This document shows, piece after piece, positions 1-6,141 of a stretch of 6,143 nucleotides of DNA; the first letter of the stretch is position 1, and every line of letters starts with the position of its first letter. Source of the stretch: CAYGVX01 sp964395545 (GTDB lineage Archaea; Thermoproteota; Bathyarchaeia; Bathyarchaeales; SOJC01); the NCBI GenBank assembly GCA_964395545.1, contig CAYNAW010000064.1, positions 1 to 6,143 on the forward strand, read 5' to 3'. Below the pieces are notes generated by a model, which was given only the letters and a program-made list of their open reading frames with translations, did no database searches and was not told the origin of the DNA. The translations under genes and the position numbers were made by a program.

Positions 1-7
1 AAGAAGG

Positions 8-508
8 GTGCCAGCGTCAGAAGTCAAGAGCGACTTCAAGTATGAAGTGAGCAGTGTCCACGGCGGAGAGAAACTCCTCAAGTGCTTCCAATGCGGCACC
101 TGCACCTCCGACTGCCCCATCGCCCGGTTCAGCGACACCTACCGCCCCAGACAGATACTCCGCATGACACAACTCGGCTTGAAAGACCGCGTGCTCTCCA
201 GCGATACCCTGTGGCTCTGCGCTTCCTGCTTCACCTGCACCGACCGCTGTCCACAAGGGGTGGAAGTCGCAAGCGTTATACGCGTTCTAAGGAACTTCGC
301 CGCCCAACGAGGCCACGTCCCCCAAGTGTACAAGGAACTTGGCACGTCAATCCTTGACACAGGATATGCCTACCGAATCCCCGATCTGCGAATCAAGAAA
401 CGGGCAGAGATGGGATTACCCCCGCTGCCCAAGGGCAACCCCGCGAACTTGAATAAGGCGCTTCGGAAGACGGTTTTCCTTCGACAACTTGAGAAGAAGG
501 GAGCATAG
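8..508 (+). CDS. hdrC: Heterodisulfide reductase subunit C (HdrC), iron-sulfur electron-transfer subunit
   Basis: Small cytoplasmic ferredoxin-like subunit that carries electrons from the flavin subunit HdrA to the catalytic subunit HdrB. Two classic [4Fe-4S] motifs are visible: C26-x2-C29-x2-C32-x3-C36-P and C71-x2-C74-x2-C77-x3-C81-P. The segment between them (TYRPRQILRM, about 44-53) is typical of HdrC. The 166-residue length is close to the family norm. The start is uncertain: GTG at 8 has no room for a ribosome binding site at normal distance inside the window, and the frame is open to the window edge, so the true start may lie upstream, perhaps overlapping a preceding gene such as hdrA (inference). 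The stop at 506-508 lies 4 bases before hdrB, so the two are surely co-transcribed. The C-terminal tail after residue 120 is basic and without cysteines, as expected. Confidence 0.93.
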   Translation: MPASEVKSDFKYEVSSVHGGEKLLKCFQCGTCTSDCPIARFSDTYRPRQILRMTQLGLKDRVLSSDTLWLCASCFTCTDRCPQGVEVASVIRVLRNFAAQRGHVPQVYKELGTSILDTGYAYRIPDLRIKKRAEMGLPPLPKGNPANLNKALRKTVFLRQLEKKGA

Positions 509-512
509 AAAA

Positions 513-1406
513 ATGGCAAAACAGAGCAAATACATAATCTTCTTGGGGTGCGCGATACCGTACCGTGTAGCCGCATACGAGGTCTCGTCGAGGAAAGTGT
601 TGCAGAAACTTGGAGTAGAGCTGGTCGAGATGCCTGAGTTCAACTGCTGCGGGCTCCCGATGGATCCCGTTGACCATGAGATGATGCTCGTCATGGCCGC
701 GCGAAACCTTGCACTTGCTGAGCAGCAAGGTCTCAATATACTTGCCCTGTGCACAGGTTGCGCCGGAACCTTGAGGAAAGTCAACCAGACCCTTAAACAA
801 GACAAGAAACTCCGAGAAGATGTGAACAGCAGTCTACGAGAGGCTGGCTTGGAGTTCAAGGGCACGGTGGAAGTGAAGCATCTGGTGCAAGCACTAGTCG
901 AAGATGTGGGACTGGATAAAGTAAAAGAGTCCGTAACACACCCTTTGACCACGCTGCAGGTCGCGGAGCACAATGGATGCCACGTCCTCCGACCGAGAGA
1001 ATACTCAGGTTTCGACGATCCCGAAGACCCCAAGATGCTCAGAAGCCTCATCGAAGCCACGGGTGCTCGATGCTTGGACTACATGGATGAAGCTGAATGC
1101 TGCGGCGCGCCCTCTGTGGGTATAAACGATAAGATTCCCCTACAGCTCACCCGGGACAAACTGAACAACATCAAGAGCGTCGGCGCCCAAGCCTTAATAA
1201 CTATCTGTCCCTTTTGTCACATGATGTACGACACTAACCAGGTGCGGATCGAGAGAATGTTCAACGAGACCTATGGAATTCCAGTGCTCCACTACCCTCA
1301 GCTTCTCGGCTTAGCTATGGGGATGACGCCCGAAGAGCTCGCCCTTCGCGAGCTTCGAGTTGACGCTTCGAAAATCCTAACACAAACCACAGTGGAGGCT
1401 GTCTAG
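513..1406 (+). CDS. hdrB: Heterodisulfide reductase subunit B (HdrB), catalytic CCG-domain subunit
   Basis: Catalytic subunit of soluble heterodisulfide reductase. In methanogens it reduces CoM-S-S-CoB at two non-cubane [4Fe-4S] clusters held by two CCG domains. Both cysteine sets are complete in this 297-residue protein: C13, C45-C46, C80-x2-C83 in the N-terminal half, and C156, C196-C197, C232-x2-C235 in the C-terminal half. The second half has the family hallmarks GCHVLRP (155-161), ECCGAP (195-200) and CPFCH (232-236). I chose ATG at 513 over an in-frame TTG at 489: the ATG has GGAG at 500-503, nine bases upstream, and gives an N-terminus that runs straight into the FLGC motif, while TTG would overlap hdrC. 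The first motif reads NCCGLPM, and 33 residues separate C46 from C80, slightly short of the methanogen pattern as I recall it. The physiological disulfide is therefore not certain to be CoM-S-S-CoB. Confidence 0.94.
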   Translation: MAKQSKYIIFLGCAIPYRVAAYEVSSRKVLQKLGVELVEMPEFNCCGLPMDPVDHEMMLVMAARNLALAEQQGLNILALCTGCAGTLRKVNQTLKQDKKLREDVNSSLREAGLEFKGTVEVKHLVQALVEDVGLDKVKESVTHPLTTLQVAEHNGCHVLRPREYSGFDDPEDPKMLRSLIEATGARCLDYMDEAECCGAPSVGINDKIPLQLTRDKLNNIKSVGAQALITICPFCHMMYDTNQVRIERMFNETYGIPVLHYPQLLGLAMGMTPEELALRELRVDASKILTQTTVEAV

Positions 1407-1409
1407 AAA

Positions 1410-2384
1410 ATGCCTGAGAAGTTGAAGTTTGCGTTCTATTGGGCGGCGAGTTGCGGTGGCTGCGAGATCGCGGTGTTGGACATCAACGAGAAGATTTTGG
1501 ACGTCGTGGCGTTGGCGGACATCGTGTTCTGGCCCGTCGCCATGGACGTCAAATACCGAGACGTGGACGCCATGCCCGACAACAGCATCGACGTCTGCTT
1601 CTTCAACGGCGCCATCCGCACCACCGAGAACGAGCACATGGCCAAACTGCTCAGGAAGAAAGCCAAAACCCTCATCGCCTTCGGCTCCTGCGCCCACGAA
1701 GGCTGCATTCCCGGACTCGCAAATCTTCACGACAAGAAGCAGATATTCGAAAGGGTCTACACGGAAACACCGTCGACAAAAAACTCAGAAGGAACAACGC
1801 CCACCAGCCCAGTCAAAGTGGCTGAAGGAGAACTGCACAAACCCGAATTTTATGACACGGTAAAAACTCTCGATCAAACGGTCAAGGTGGATTATTACCT
1901 GCCAGGATGCCCGCCTCCGGTCGACTTGATCCTAAAGGCAGTTGACGCTATTGCTAAGGGCGAGTTGCCCTCAAAGGGCTCCGTTTTAGCGCCGGTGAAA
2001 TCCGTGTGCGACGAATGTCCGCGAAAGAAAGAAGAGAAGAAGATTTCCAAAATCTACCGTGTCTACGAGAAAGCACCTGACCCGGAAAAATGTCTTCTCG
2101 AACAAGGGATTATCTGTATGGGACCTGCGACACGGGCCGGCTGCGGGGCTCAATGCTTAAATGTTGACTATCCCTGCACGGGCTGCGGTGGTCCATGTCC
2201 TAACGAGCCGGAGCAGGGCGCGGCAATGCTGAGTGCCTTGGCTTCGATACTTGGTATTGACGAGGAGAAGGAAGAGAGCTACGACTCGGAGAAACTAATG
2301 CGTCAAATTAAGGACCCGATAGGCACCTTTTACAAATATTCCTTACCCCACTCTATCATTAACAGGAAGGTGATGAAGAAGTGA
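1410..2384 (+). CDS. mvhG: F420-non-reducing [NiFe] hydrogenase small subunit (MvhG-type)
   Basis: Iron-sulfur small subunit of a cytoplasmic group 3c-like [NiFe] hydrogenase, passing electrons from the NiFe site in MvhA towards MvhD/HdrA. The proximal cluster ligands are clear: C15-G-G-C18-E, GSC94 within GSCAHEGC, and GC167-PPP. A cysteine-rich C-terminal part adds C200, C203, C228, C236, C245, C249, C256, C259 and C263, enough for two further clusters as in MvhG. No signal peptide or Tat motif is present, in line with a cytoplasmic enzyme. The 324-residue length fits the family. ATG at 1410 follows the hdrB stop by 3 bases and has GGAGG at 1394-1398, inside the end of hdrB. The 3' end overlaps mvhA by 4 bases. 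The adjacency to hdrC and hdrB separates it from the F420-reducing (FrhG) relatives, but the FrhG/MvhG choice still rests partly on this context. Confidence 0.93.
   Translation: MPEKLKFAFYWAASCGGCEIAVLDINEKILDVVALADIVFWPVAMDVKYRDVDAMPDNSIDVCFFNGAIRTTENEHMAKLLRKKAKTLIAFGSCAHEGCIPGLANLHDKKQIFERVYTETPSTKNSEGTTPTSPVKVAEGELHKPEFYDTVKTLDQTVKVDYYLPGCPPPVDLILKAVDAIAKGELPSKGSVLAPVKSVCDECPRKKEEKKISKIYRVYEKAPDPEKCLLEQGIICMGPATRAGCGAQCLNVDYPCTGCGGPCPNEPEQGAAMLSALASILGIDEEKEESYDSEKLMRQIKDPIGTFYKYSLPHSIINRKVMKK
2365..2384 (+). promoter_or_regulatory. Shine-Dalgarno and GTGA stop/start overlap of mvhG and mvhA
   Basis: GGAAGGTGAT at 2365-2374 closely matches the complement of the 16S rRNA 3' end and sits six bases before GTG 2381. 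The mvhA start codon and the mvhG TGA stop share bases in GTGA (2381-2384). This decides the GTG start and suggests coupled, near-stoichiometric translation of the two hydrogenase subunits. Confidence 0.85.
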
Positions 2385-3832
2385 AGCAGATAACCATTGA
2401 TCCCATCACGAGATTGGAAGGCCACGGCAAGATTGACATATTTCTGGACGACCAGGGGAATGTGGCGAACGCCTACCTAGTGATTCCAGAGCTGAGAGGG
2501 TTCGAGAAGTTTTGTGAAGGACGGAAGGCGGAAGACCTGCCCATCATTACCACGCGGATCTGCGGCGTCTGCCCCGTAGCCCACCACATGGCAGGCGCTA
2601 AAGCCTTAGATGCGGCCTTTAACGTCGAACCCACGGAGACGGCTAAGAAGCTCAGAGAACTCATGTACAGCGGCTACATCATCTACGATCACATCCTGCA
2701 CTTCTACTTCCTCGGCGGACCCGACTTCGTCGTCGGACCCGATGCGCCGGCGGCGGAAAGGAACATCCTCGGCGTGATCAAGAAGGTGGGTCTAGACGTT
2801 GGCAAAGAAGTCATCAAGCATCGCGCGTATGGACAGAGAATAACAGCAATTCTAGGCGGCAAGGCGACGCATCCTGCCTGTGGAATTCCCGGGGGCATCT
2901 CGAAGGCTCTAAGCGAGGAGGATAGGCAAGAGATCGAGAAGATGGCGAAGTCGTGTGTGGAGTTCTCCAAGTCTACTCTAGCGTTGTTCGACCAGGTGGT
3001 CTTGAAGAACGCAGATTACGTTGATATGATTAAGAGCGACGCTTACAGCATGCGAACCTATTACATGGGTACGGTGGACCGGGACAACAAGGTGAACTTC
3101 TACGATGGCCAAGTGCGCGTCGTCGACCCGCAGGGCCACGAGTTCATCAAATTCACGCCTAACGAGTACTTAGACGTCATCGAGGAGCGTGTGGAGCCGT
3201 GGACCTACGTGAAGTTTCCCTACCTCAAGAAAGTCGGCTGGAAAGGCTTCGTGGACGGTGCTGAGAGCGGCGTCTACCGTGTAGGTCCTCTTGGGCGGCT
3301 TAATGCCTCTGAGGGCATGGCCACGCCCTTAGCGCAGGAAGAGTTTGAGCGGATGTACAGGACTCTGGGGAAGCCCGTGCACTCGACCCTGGCGTTCCAC
3401 TGGGCGAGACTCATCGAGTTGCTGTACGCCTCTGAAAGGGCTATGGAACTTGCTCTCGACTCTGAAATCACAGGTAAGGATGTCAGAAACCCAGTAGGTG
3501 TGCCCGGTGAAGGTGTCGGAATCGTCGAGGCAGCTCGAGGCACGTTGATCCACCACTACGTACTGGATGAAGACGCGTTGGCGAAGAAGGTTAACTTGAT
3601 AGTGGCGACGACGAATAACTCTGCCGCCATCGACATGTCTGTTCGCGATGCAGCGAAAGGCGTGATAAAGAACGGTGTGGTCGATGAAGGATTGCTGAAC
3701 AAGGTGGAGATGGCGTTCAGAGCCTACGATCCTTGCATGGCATGTGCAACACATTTCGCCGTCGGTCAGATGCCGCTTGAAGTTCGGATTTTTGACGCTA
3801 AACGTAGGCTGATTCAAGTGATCCGTAGCTGA
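2381..3832 (+). CDS. mvhA: F420-non-reducing [NiFe] hydrogenase large subunit (MvhA-type)
   Basis: Catalytic large subunit that splits H2 at a NiFe centre. All four nickel ligands are present: RIC61-G-V-C64 near the N-terminus and DPC452-MA-C455-ATH458 near the C-terminus. RLEGHG (11-16) carries the conserved glutamate of the first signature, and the mid-protein stretch HRAYG...GGKATHPACGIPGG is typical of group 3 enzymes. The first cysteine of DPCxxC is an ordinary TGC, so this is not a selenoprotein. The protein runs 25 residues past H458, a tail normally removed by a maturation endopeptidase after nickel insertion; no such protease gene is in the window. At 483 residues it is of normal length. 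GTG at 2381 overlaps the mvhG stop (GTGA) and is preceded by AAGGTGAT at 2367-2374, pointing to translational coupling. No mvhB polyferredoxin follows: the next gene is convergent. Confidence 0.95.
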   Translation: MKQITIDPITRLEGHGKIDIFLDDQGNVANAYLVIPELRGFEKFCEGRKAEDLPIITTRICGVCPVAHHMAGAKALDAAFNVEPTETAKKLRELMYSGYIIYDHILHFYFLGGPDFVVGPDAPAAERNILGVIKKVGLDVGKEVIKHRAYGQRITAILGGKATHPACGIPGGISKALSEEDRQEIEKMAKSCVEFSKSTLALFDQVVLKNADYVDMIKSDAYSMRTYYMGTVDRDNKVNFYDGQVRVVDPQGHEFIKFTPNEYLDVIEERVEPWTYVKFPYLKKVGWKGFVDGAESGVYRVGPLGRLNASEGMATPLAQEEFERMYRTLGKPVHSTLAFHWARLIELLYASERAMELALDSEITGKDVRNPVGVPGEGVGIVEAARGTLIHHYVLDEDALAKKVNLIVATTNNSAAIDMSVRDAAKGVIKNGVVDEGLLNKVEMAFRAYDPCMACATHFAVGQMPLEVRIFDAKRRLIQVIRS

Positions 3833-3864
3833 TGCCAGAAGACACACGCTGGTTCTTCTCTGAG

Positions 3865-3900
3865 ATATGCCCGCATATTGCTAGCCTTTTCTCTTAGGCT
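3865..3900 (+). terminator. Possible terminator of the hdrCB-mvhGA run
   Basis: This lies in the 88-base gap between the convergent mvhA and DUF116 genes, where both transcripts must end. ATATG/CATAT (3865-3869 and 3874-3878) forms a 5-bp stem with a CCCG loop. A second stem, AGCCT/AGGCT (3883-3887 and 3896-3900), encloses the pyrimidine run TTTCTCTT. The short T-rich stretch after the first hairpin fits archaeal U-dependent termination, but the stems are short and partly AT-only, so this is weak. The rest of the 3833-3920 gap shows nothing. Confidence 0.35.
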
Positions 3901-3920
3901 TGAGGCGATTAGCAGGGGGC

Positions 3921-4556
3921 TCATGCCATTGTTTTCTTTAGGGTTTGAAGGTTGAATTTGGTGTTGGCACAGCCGTTCTTTGTTAGCGGAACTGCTTGTC
4001 CGGTTAAGCCTAGGTATTGGAGGTAGTCTCCTCCCATCTTCAACTCGTGGCTGCAGGCGACGCCTATGACCCCCTCATAGCCGTTTTTCTTCAGTATCTG
4101 CGGGACGCAGCTGCTGCCTGCTAGAACGAAAACGTCGTAGCCCCGTTCCTCGGCGAGGTTGGTGGCTTTATTAACTATGCAGTCTGGCGAGCAGTGGGCG
4201 CAGCTGTACGAGGGGATTTCCGGGTTAAAGCGGGCTTGGCATTGGTTATCCATGTGTTTGCGGGCACAGTGAGGCAGCAATAGAGCGCGTTTCTTGGTTT
4301 TGTTGAATCGGTGTGATTCTGAAACGTTTCGGAGGTATATGTCAACTAGGTCTTCCACGAGCGTTAGGGCGTCGGAGACTTCCAGCCCCGTCATCTCATG
4401 AATCCTAAACTTCTCAGCAAGCTGTCTGGCTTTGCTTCCCAACTTATGGTGGAGGCCTTTCTCGTTAGTGACGTTAGCGAGTTCCCTGAAGAACGATTTG
4501 GGTATACGAGAAAGGTCGAAGCTGAACCTGTAGGGCATGTTTCCTAAAGTAAACAT
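3921..4556 (-). CDS. DUF116 family protein, cysteine-rich, function unknown
   Basis: Soluble protein of about 205-211 residues that I recognise as the DUF116 family; its biochemical role is unknown to me. The N-terminal ~80 residues are helical-looking and free of cysteine. A cysteine-rich core follows: LLPHC97, C106, C119-x2-C122-x3-C126, then GSSC150, GVAC168-x-HELK and NGC196. Eight cysteines in this layout suggest metal or iron-sulfur binding (inference). The hydrophobic stretch VFVLAG (142-147) and GVIGVAC look like buried beta strands of an alpha/beta fold, not membrane segments. Two ATG starts are possible, at 4556 and six codons later at 4538. A TATA-like CTTAAAGG at 4563-4570 would place transcription start near 4541, favouring the shorter, nearly leaderless form. 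The gene lies 144 bases downstream of the surface-protein gene on the same strand and converges on mvhA, so no functional tie to the hydrogenase is implied. Confidence 0.85.
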   Translation of the reverse strand: MFTLGNMPYRFSFDLSRIPKSFFRELANVTNEKGLHHKLGSKARQLAEKFRIHEMTGLEVSDALTLVEDLVDIYLRNVSESHRFNKTKKRALLLPHCARKHMDNQCQARFNPEIPSYSCAHCSPDCIVNKATNLAEERGYDVFVLAGSSCVPQILKKNGYEGVIGVACSHELKMGGDYLQYLGLTGQAVPLTKNGCANTKFNLQTLKKTMA

Positions 4557-4700
4557 CCCTCGCCTTTAAGAGTTTGGTTACTTTGAACTTGACCGAGGTT
4601 GTTGCTACTCGGGTGCGCGCGCCCAAAAACACTGCAGACTTAAACACGTGCTTTCGATGAAGAAAGAGCTGTCGACATTCGGGACTACCGACGAGTTGCT
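4557..4700. other. Intergenic gap between the surface-protein gene and the DUF116 gene
   Basis: A 144-base gap with no open frame of note. On the minus strand, a T5 run (4625-4629) about 72 bases past the surface-protein stop could serve as an oligo-T terminator. It is followed by a GC hairpin, 4611-4624 (5-bp stem with one G-T pair and a CGCG loop). The hairpin comes after the T run, so this is not a classical intrinsic terminator. The DUF116 promoter candidate lies at the end of the gap. Confidence 0.4.
4563..4575 (-). promoter_or_regulatory. Possible TATA-box promoter of the DUF116 gene
   Basis: Read on the minus strand, AAACTCTTAAAGG contains a TATA-like CTTAAAGG preceded by an A-rich base run. 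It sits about 26 bases before the second possible ATG (4538), the spacing expected for a nearly leaderless archaeal transcript. The match to a TATA consensus is only moderate. Confidence 0.35.
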
Positions 4701-5639
4701 CTAGACCTCTTTCGGTGAGCTCGTGCGCATCCTGCGTCTGATGCCCAGCAAGCCAACTGTCAGGACTATCACTGCGACCGCGTATAGTGTTGCATTGCTG
4801 GATATCCCGTATACATCGACCGCGTGTGACGTGCCTCCCACAGGCATAGGGATAACGTCGTATTCCAGTGAATCCCACACGATCTCGCAAGCTACATCGA
4901 CTGAAGCGAAAACGCTCCAACGCCCGAGGCTCCCCTCTAGGTCAGGGATTCTGAAGCAGACAGTCGCATATCCATCCTCGTCGGTCTCCATGACATCCAA
5001 GAACACCGTCTCGCCAGATGGATCTATGACTTGAAACGCCACTAGCAGGTTCTGTTGAGGCCAGTCATTATAGGTCACATACGCGGTCAAGCACACCAAC
5101 TCATTGAGTATGAAGGTTCCTCCTGATTCTCCTGGACCTTTTCCGCCCTTCTTGGTGAAAATATCGATAAGTCGCTCTTCTTGGAGTTGGCTGGGCTGTA
5201 TCGCCTTCCAGAAGTATATTCCACCGACTGGGCAGTAGTCGATTAACTCGAGTTCTGTGTCATAGATCTGGGTTTGTTCCAGGCTTATTATGCAGTATTG
5301 AGCGTTTTCTGTTGAGGGTTGGGCGACGGTGAAGCTGATGCGGGCCAGCGTTCCGTCTCCCCAAAGGGCAGTTGAGGACGGGGGGAACGACGCGTTAACC
5401 TCAATTAAGCCTTCTGGCTCGTAAATCGTGAACTCAAAAGAAGATTCTTCGGGGAAAGAGCCACCTCGGATAACCTGGACTGCGCCGAGTAGCGCCGTGT
5501 CGTAGGTCACAATTAGGCTGTAACTGTGCAGGTCTTCCACTGCGGAAATGTTCACTGCAACGTCAAAGACTTCTCCAGGCTGGCTGGCAACATGCACAAA
5601 AGGCGTCACGAAAAGACTGGTGGACTCTGGCTGTCCCAA
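4701..5639 (-). CDS. Cohesin-fold surface protein with second Ig/macroglobulin-like domain and C-terminal membrane anchor
   Basis: Probable cell-surface protein. Residues about 6-144 (counting from TTG 5639) read as a cohesin-type beta sandwich: PGEVFDVAVNIS (21-32), YSLIVTYDTALLGAV (40-54), GSFPEE (60-65) and GDGTLARISFTV (94-105). Residues about 157-263 form a second beta-rich domain with KKGGKGPGE (163-171), LTAYVTYND (184-192), LVAFQVIDPSGE (199-210), DEDGYATVCFRIP (220-232) and GRWSVFASVDVA (239-250), like the macroglobulin/Ig-like domains common in archaeal exoproteins. The C-terminus has VGGTSHAVD (267-275), a hydrophobic helix at about 283-300 and the basic tail RRRMR, a membrane-anchor pattern. 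No dockerin is visible, so a cellulosome role is not implied. The TTG start is the only standard start before the cohesin domain, but it cuts off the signal-peptide-like sequence that continues in frame upstream (5640-5792). The real N-terminus is probably further out. Confidence 0.75.
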   Translation of the reverse strand: MGQPESTSLFVTPFVHVASQPGEVFDVAVNISAVEDLHSYSLIVTYDTALLGAVQVIRGGSFPEESSFEFTIYEPEGLIEVNASFPPSSTALWGDGTLARISFTVAQPSTENAQYCIISLEQTQIYDTELELIDYCPVGGIYFWKAIQPSQLQEERLIDIFTKKGGKGPGESGGTFILNELVCLTAYVTYNDWPQQNLLVAFQVIDPSGETVFLDVMETDEDGYATVCFRIPDLEGSLGRWSVFASVDVACEIVWDSLEYDVIPMPVGGTSHAVDVYGISSNATLYAVAVIVLTVGLLGIRRRMRTSSPKEV

Positions 5640-5792
5640 AGCGAGAAGACCTGGGCGACTGACCCCGGCTAGAACTACCAGTAGGGTTATTAGCGAAATC
5701 TCAAGCCACTCTGCTGAGTTGGAAGCTTCTGACGATGGCTTCCTCTCCTTTTCCTTCCCTATTATGCTCCTTGACAGCCTCTCTGTTAAGGA
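5640..5792 (-). other. In-frame upstream extension of the surface-protein gene: signal-peptide-like, no standard start codon
   Basis: The frame of the surface protein stays open for 51 codons upstream of TTG 5639, to a TAA at 5793-5795. The translation has a charged n-region (GKEKERKP), then a hydrophobic core (ISLITLLVVLAGV, about 5699-5661) and an ALG-Q site that could be cut by signal peptidase. No ATG, GTG or TTG occurs in it. A good Shine-Dalgarno, AAGGAG (5767-5772), is followed directly by two ATA codons (5763-5765 and 5760-5762). A single A-to-G change in the second ATA would give a normal ATG start and a 353-residue secreted protein. Sequencing error, a mutated start, a non-standard AUA start, or a frameshift further upstream are all possible. 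Confidence 0.55.
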
Positions 5793-5795
5793 TTA

Positions 5796-6020
5796 TGGAG
5801 AATCCGTCTAGAACTGCTGTGAATACCTTCAGAGAAGATGACACCTCTCAAAGGTGCCCTGTCCATGGCTCTGCAGAATCGGTAGCGTACTAGCGAGTTT
5901 CATTTCCATTCGAGCTTTTGCTATGGCCATAGGCCAGGAATGCTGAAATATACCGAAAACTGTGAGCGCCTAAGACCATGAGCGAAGTTTGGAACCCCGC
6001 TTGTTGTCCCGTCTGGTGCT
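5796..6020. other. Non-coding stretch upstream of the surface-protein gene
   Basis: No convincing gene lies here. With the extension at 5640-5792 it makes up most of a 427-base gene-free stretch between the surface-protein TTG and the tRNA. On the minus strand it contains GGTATATTTC (5945-5954), the best TATA-like element for the surface-protein gene, with a start of transcription expected near 5924. A perfect 12-base palindrome (5921-5932) covers that point. A 33-codon minus-strand frame (5829-5930) has no family resemblance and no ribosome binding site. Confidence 0.45.
5921..5932. repeat. Perfect 12-bp palindrome CTATGGCCATAG, possible operator
   Basis: The sequence equals its own reverse complement over 12 bases. 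It lies 12 bases downstream (minus direction) of the TATA-like GGTATATTTC, where archaeal repressors often bind over the transcription start. One or two such palindromes are expected by chance in a window of this size, so the operator role is only a suggestion. Confidence 0.3.
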
Positions 6021-6022
6021 TA

Positions 6023-6037
6023 CCAAAATCTATATGC
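6023..6037 (+). promoter_or_regulatory. BRE/TATA promoter of tRNA-Arg
   Basis: CCAAAATCTATATGC combines an A-rich BRE-like part with a TATA-like CTATATGC (6030-6037). The TATA centre is about 34 bases before the mature tRNA 5' end, which would give a leader of roughly 8-10 bases. This is the usual layout of archaeal tRNA genes. Confidence 0.75.
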
Positions 6038-6066
6038 TTTAACTCCCCTTAACCAGAAGGGACACG

Positions 6067-6141
6067 GGGCGGGTAGCCTAGTACGGACAGGGCGCAAGCC
6101 TCCTAAGCTTGTGGTCGTGGGTTCAAATCCCACCCCGCCCG
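6067..6141 (+). tRNA. tRNA-Arg (anticodon CCT)
   Basis: Full cloverleaf of 75 bases. Acceptor stem GGGCGGG (6067-6073) pairs with CCCGCCC (6134-6140). D stem GCCT/GGGC (6076-6079 and 6090-6093) closes a loop holding the conserved GG (6085-6086). Anticodon stem CAAGC/GCTTG (6095-6099 and 6107-6111) has loop CTCCTAA with anticodon CCT at 6102-6104, reading AGG (arginine). T stem GTGGG/CCCAC (6117-6121 and 6129-6133) has loop TTCAAAT. T8, A14, the G15-C48 pair and A21 are all as expected. The discriminator base is G6141, and the following bases are CT, so CCA is not encoded and must be added enzymatically. No intron is present. Confidence 0.96.

Noticed and set aside
416..1060. A 214-codon open frame on the minus strand opposite hdrB.
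   Set aside because: It lies wholly antisense to an hdrB gene with all catalytic motifs. Its translation is rich in S, R and L and matches no family I know.
1377..1863. Several open frames of 90-144 codons in other frames over mvhG.
   Set aside because: They give R/P/T-rich or H/V/G-rich translations typical of shadow frames. mvhG itself has all expected cysteines across the region.
3329..3847. A 172-codon open frame on the minus strand opposite the end of mvhA.
   Set aside because: It is antisense to the conserved C-terminal DPCMACATH region of mvhA, with no recognisable domain.
4611..4624. A GC-rich hairpin GGGTGCGCGCGCCC as an intrinsic terminator.
   Set aside because: No T run follows it on either strand. 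On the minus strand the T5 run comes before it, and on the plus strand an A5 run follows.
5789..5866. A minus-strand ATG at 5866 opening a 26-codon frame that could be joined to the surface-protein frame by one frameshift.
   Set aside because: The joined N-terminus would be unusually long before the hydrophobic core, and the short frame shows no protein-like pattern. The ATA/ATG explanation needs only one substitution next to a good AAGGAG site.
5829..5930. A 33-codon minus-strand frame upstream of the surface-protein gene, with internal ATGs.
   Set aside because: It has no ribosome binding site and no recognisable motif. Its first ATG is too close to the TATA-like element. It is more likely leader or spacer.
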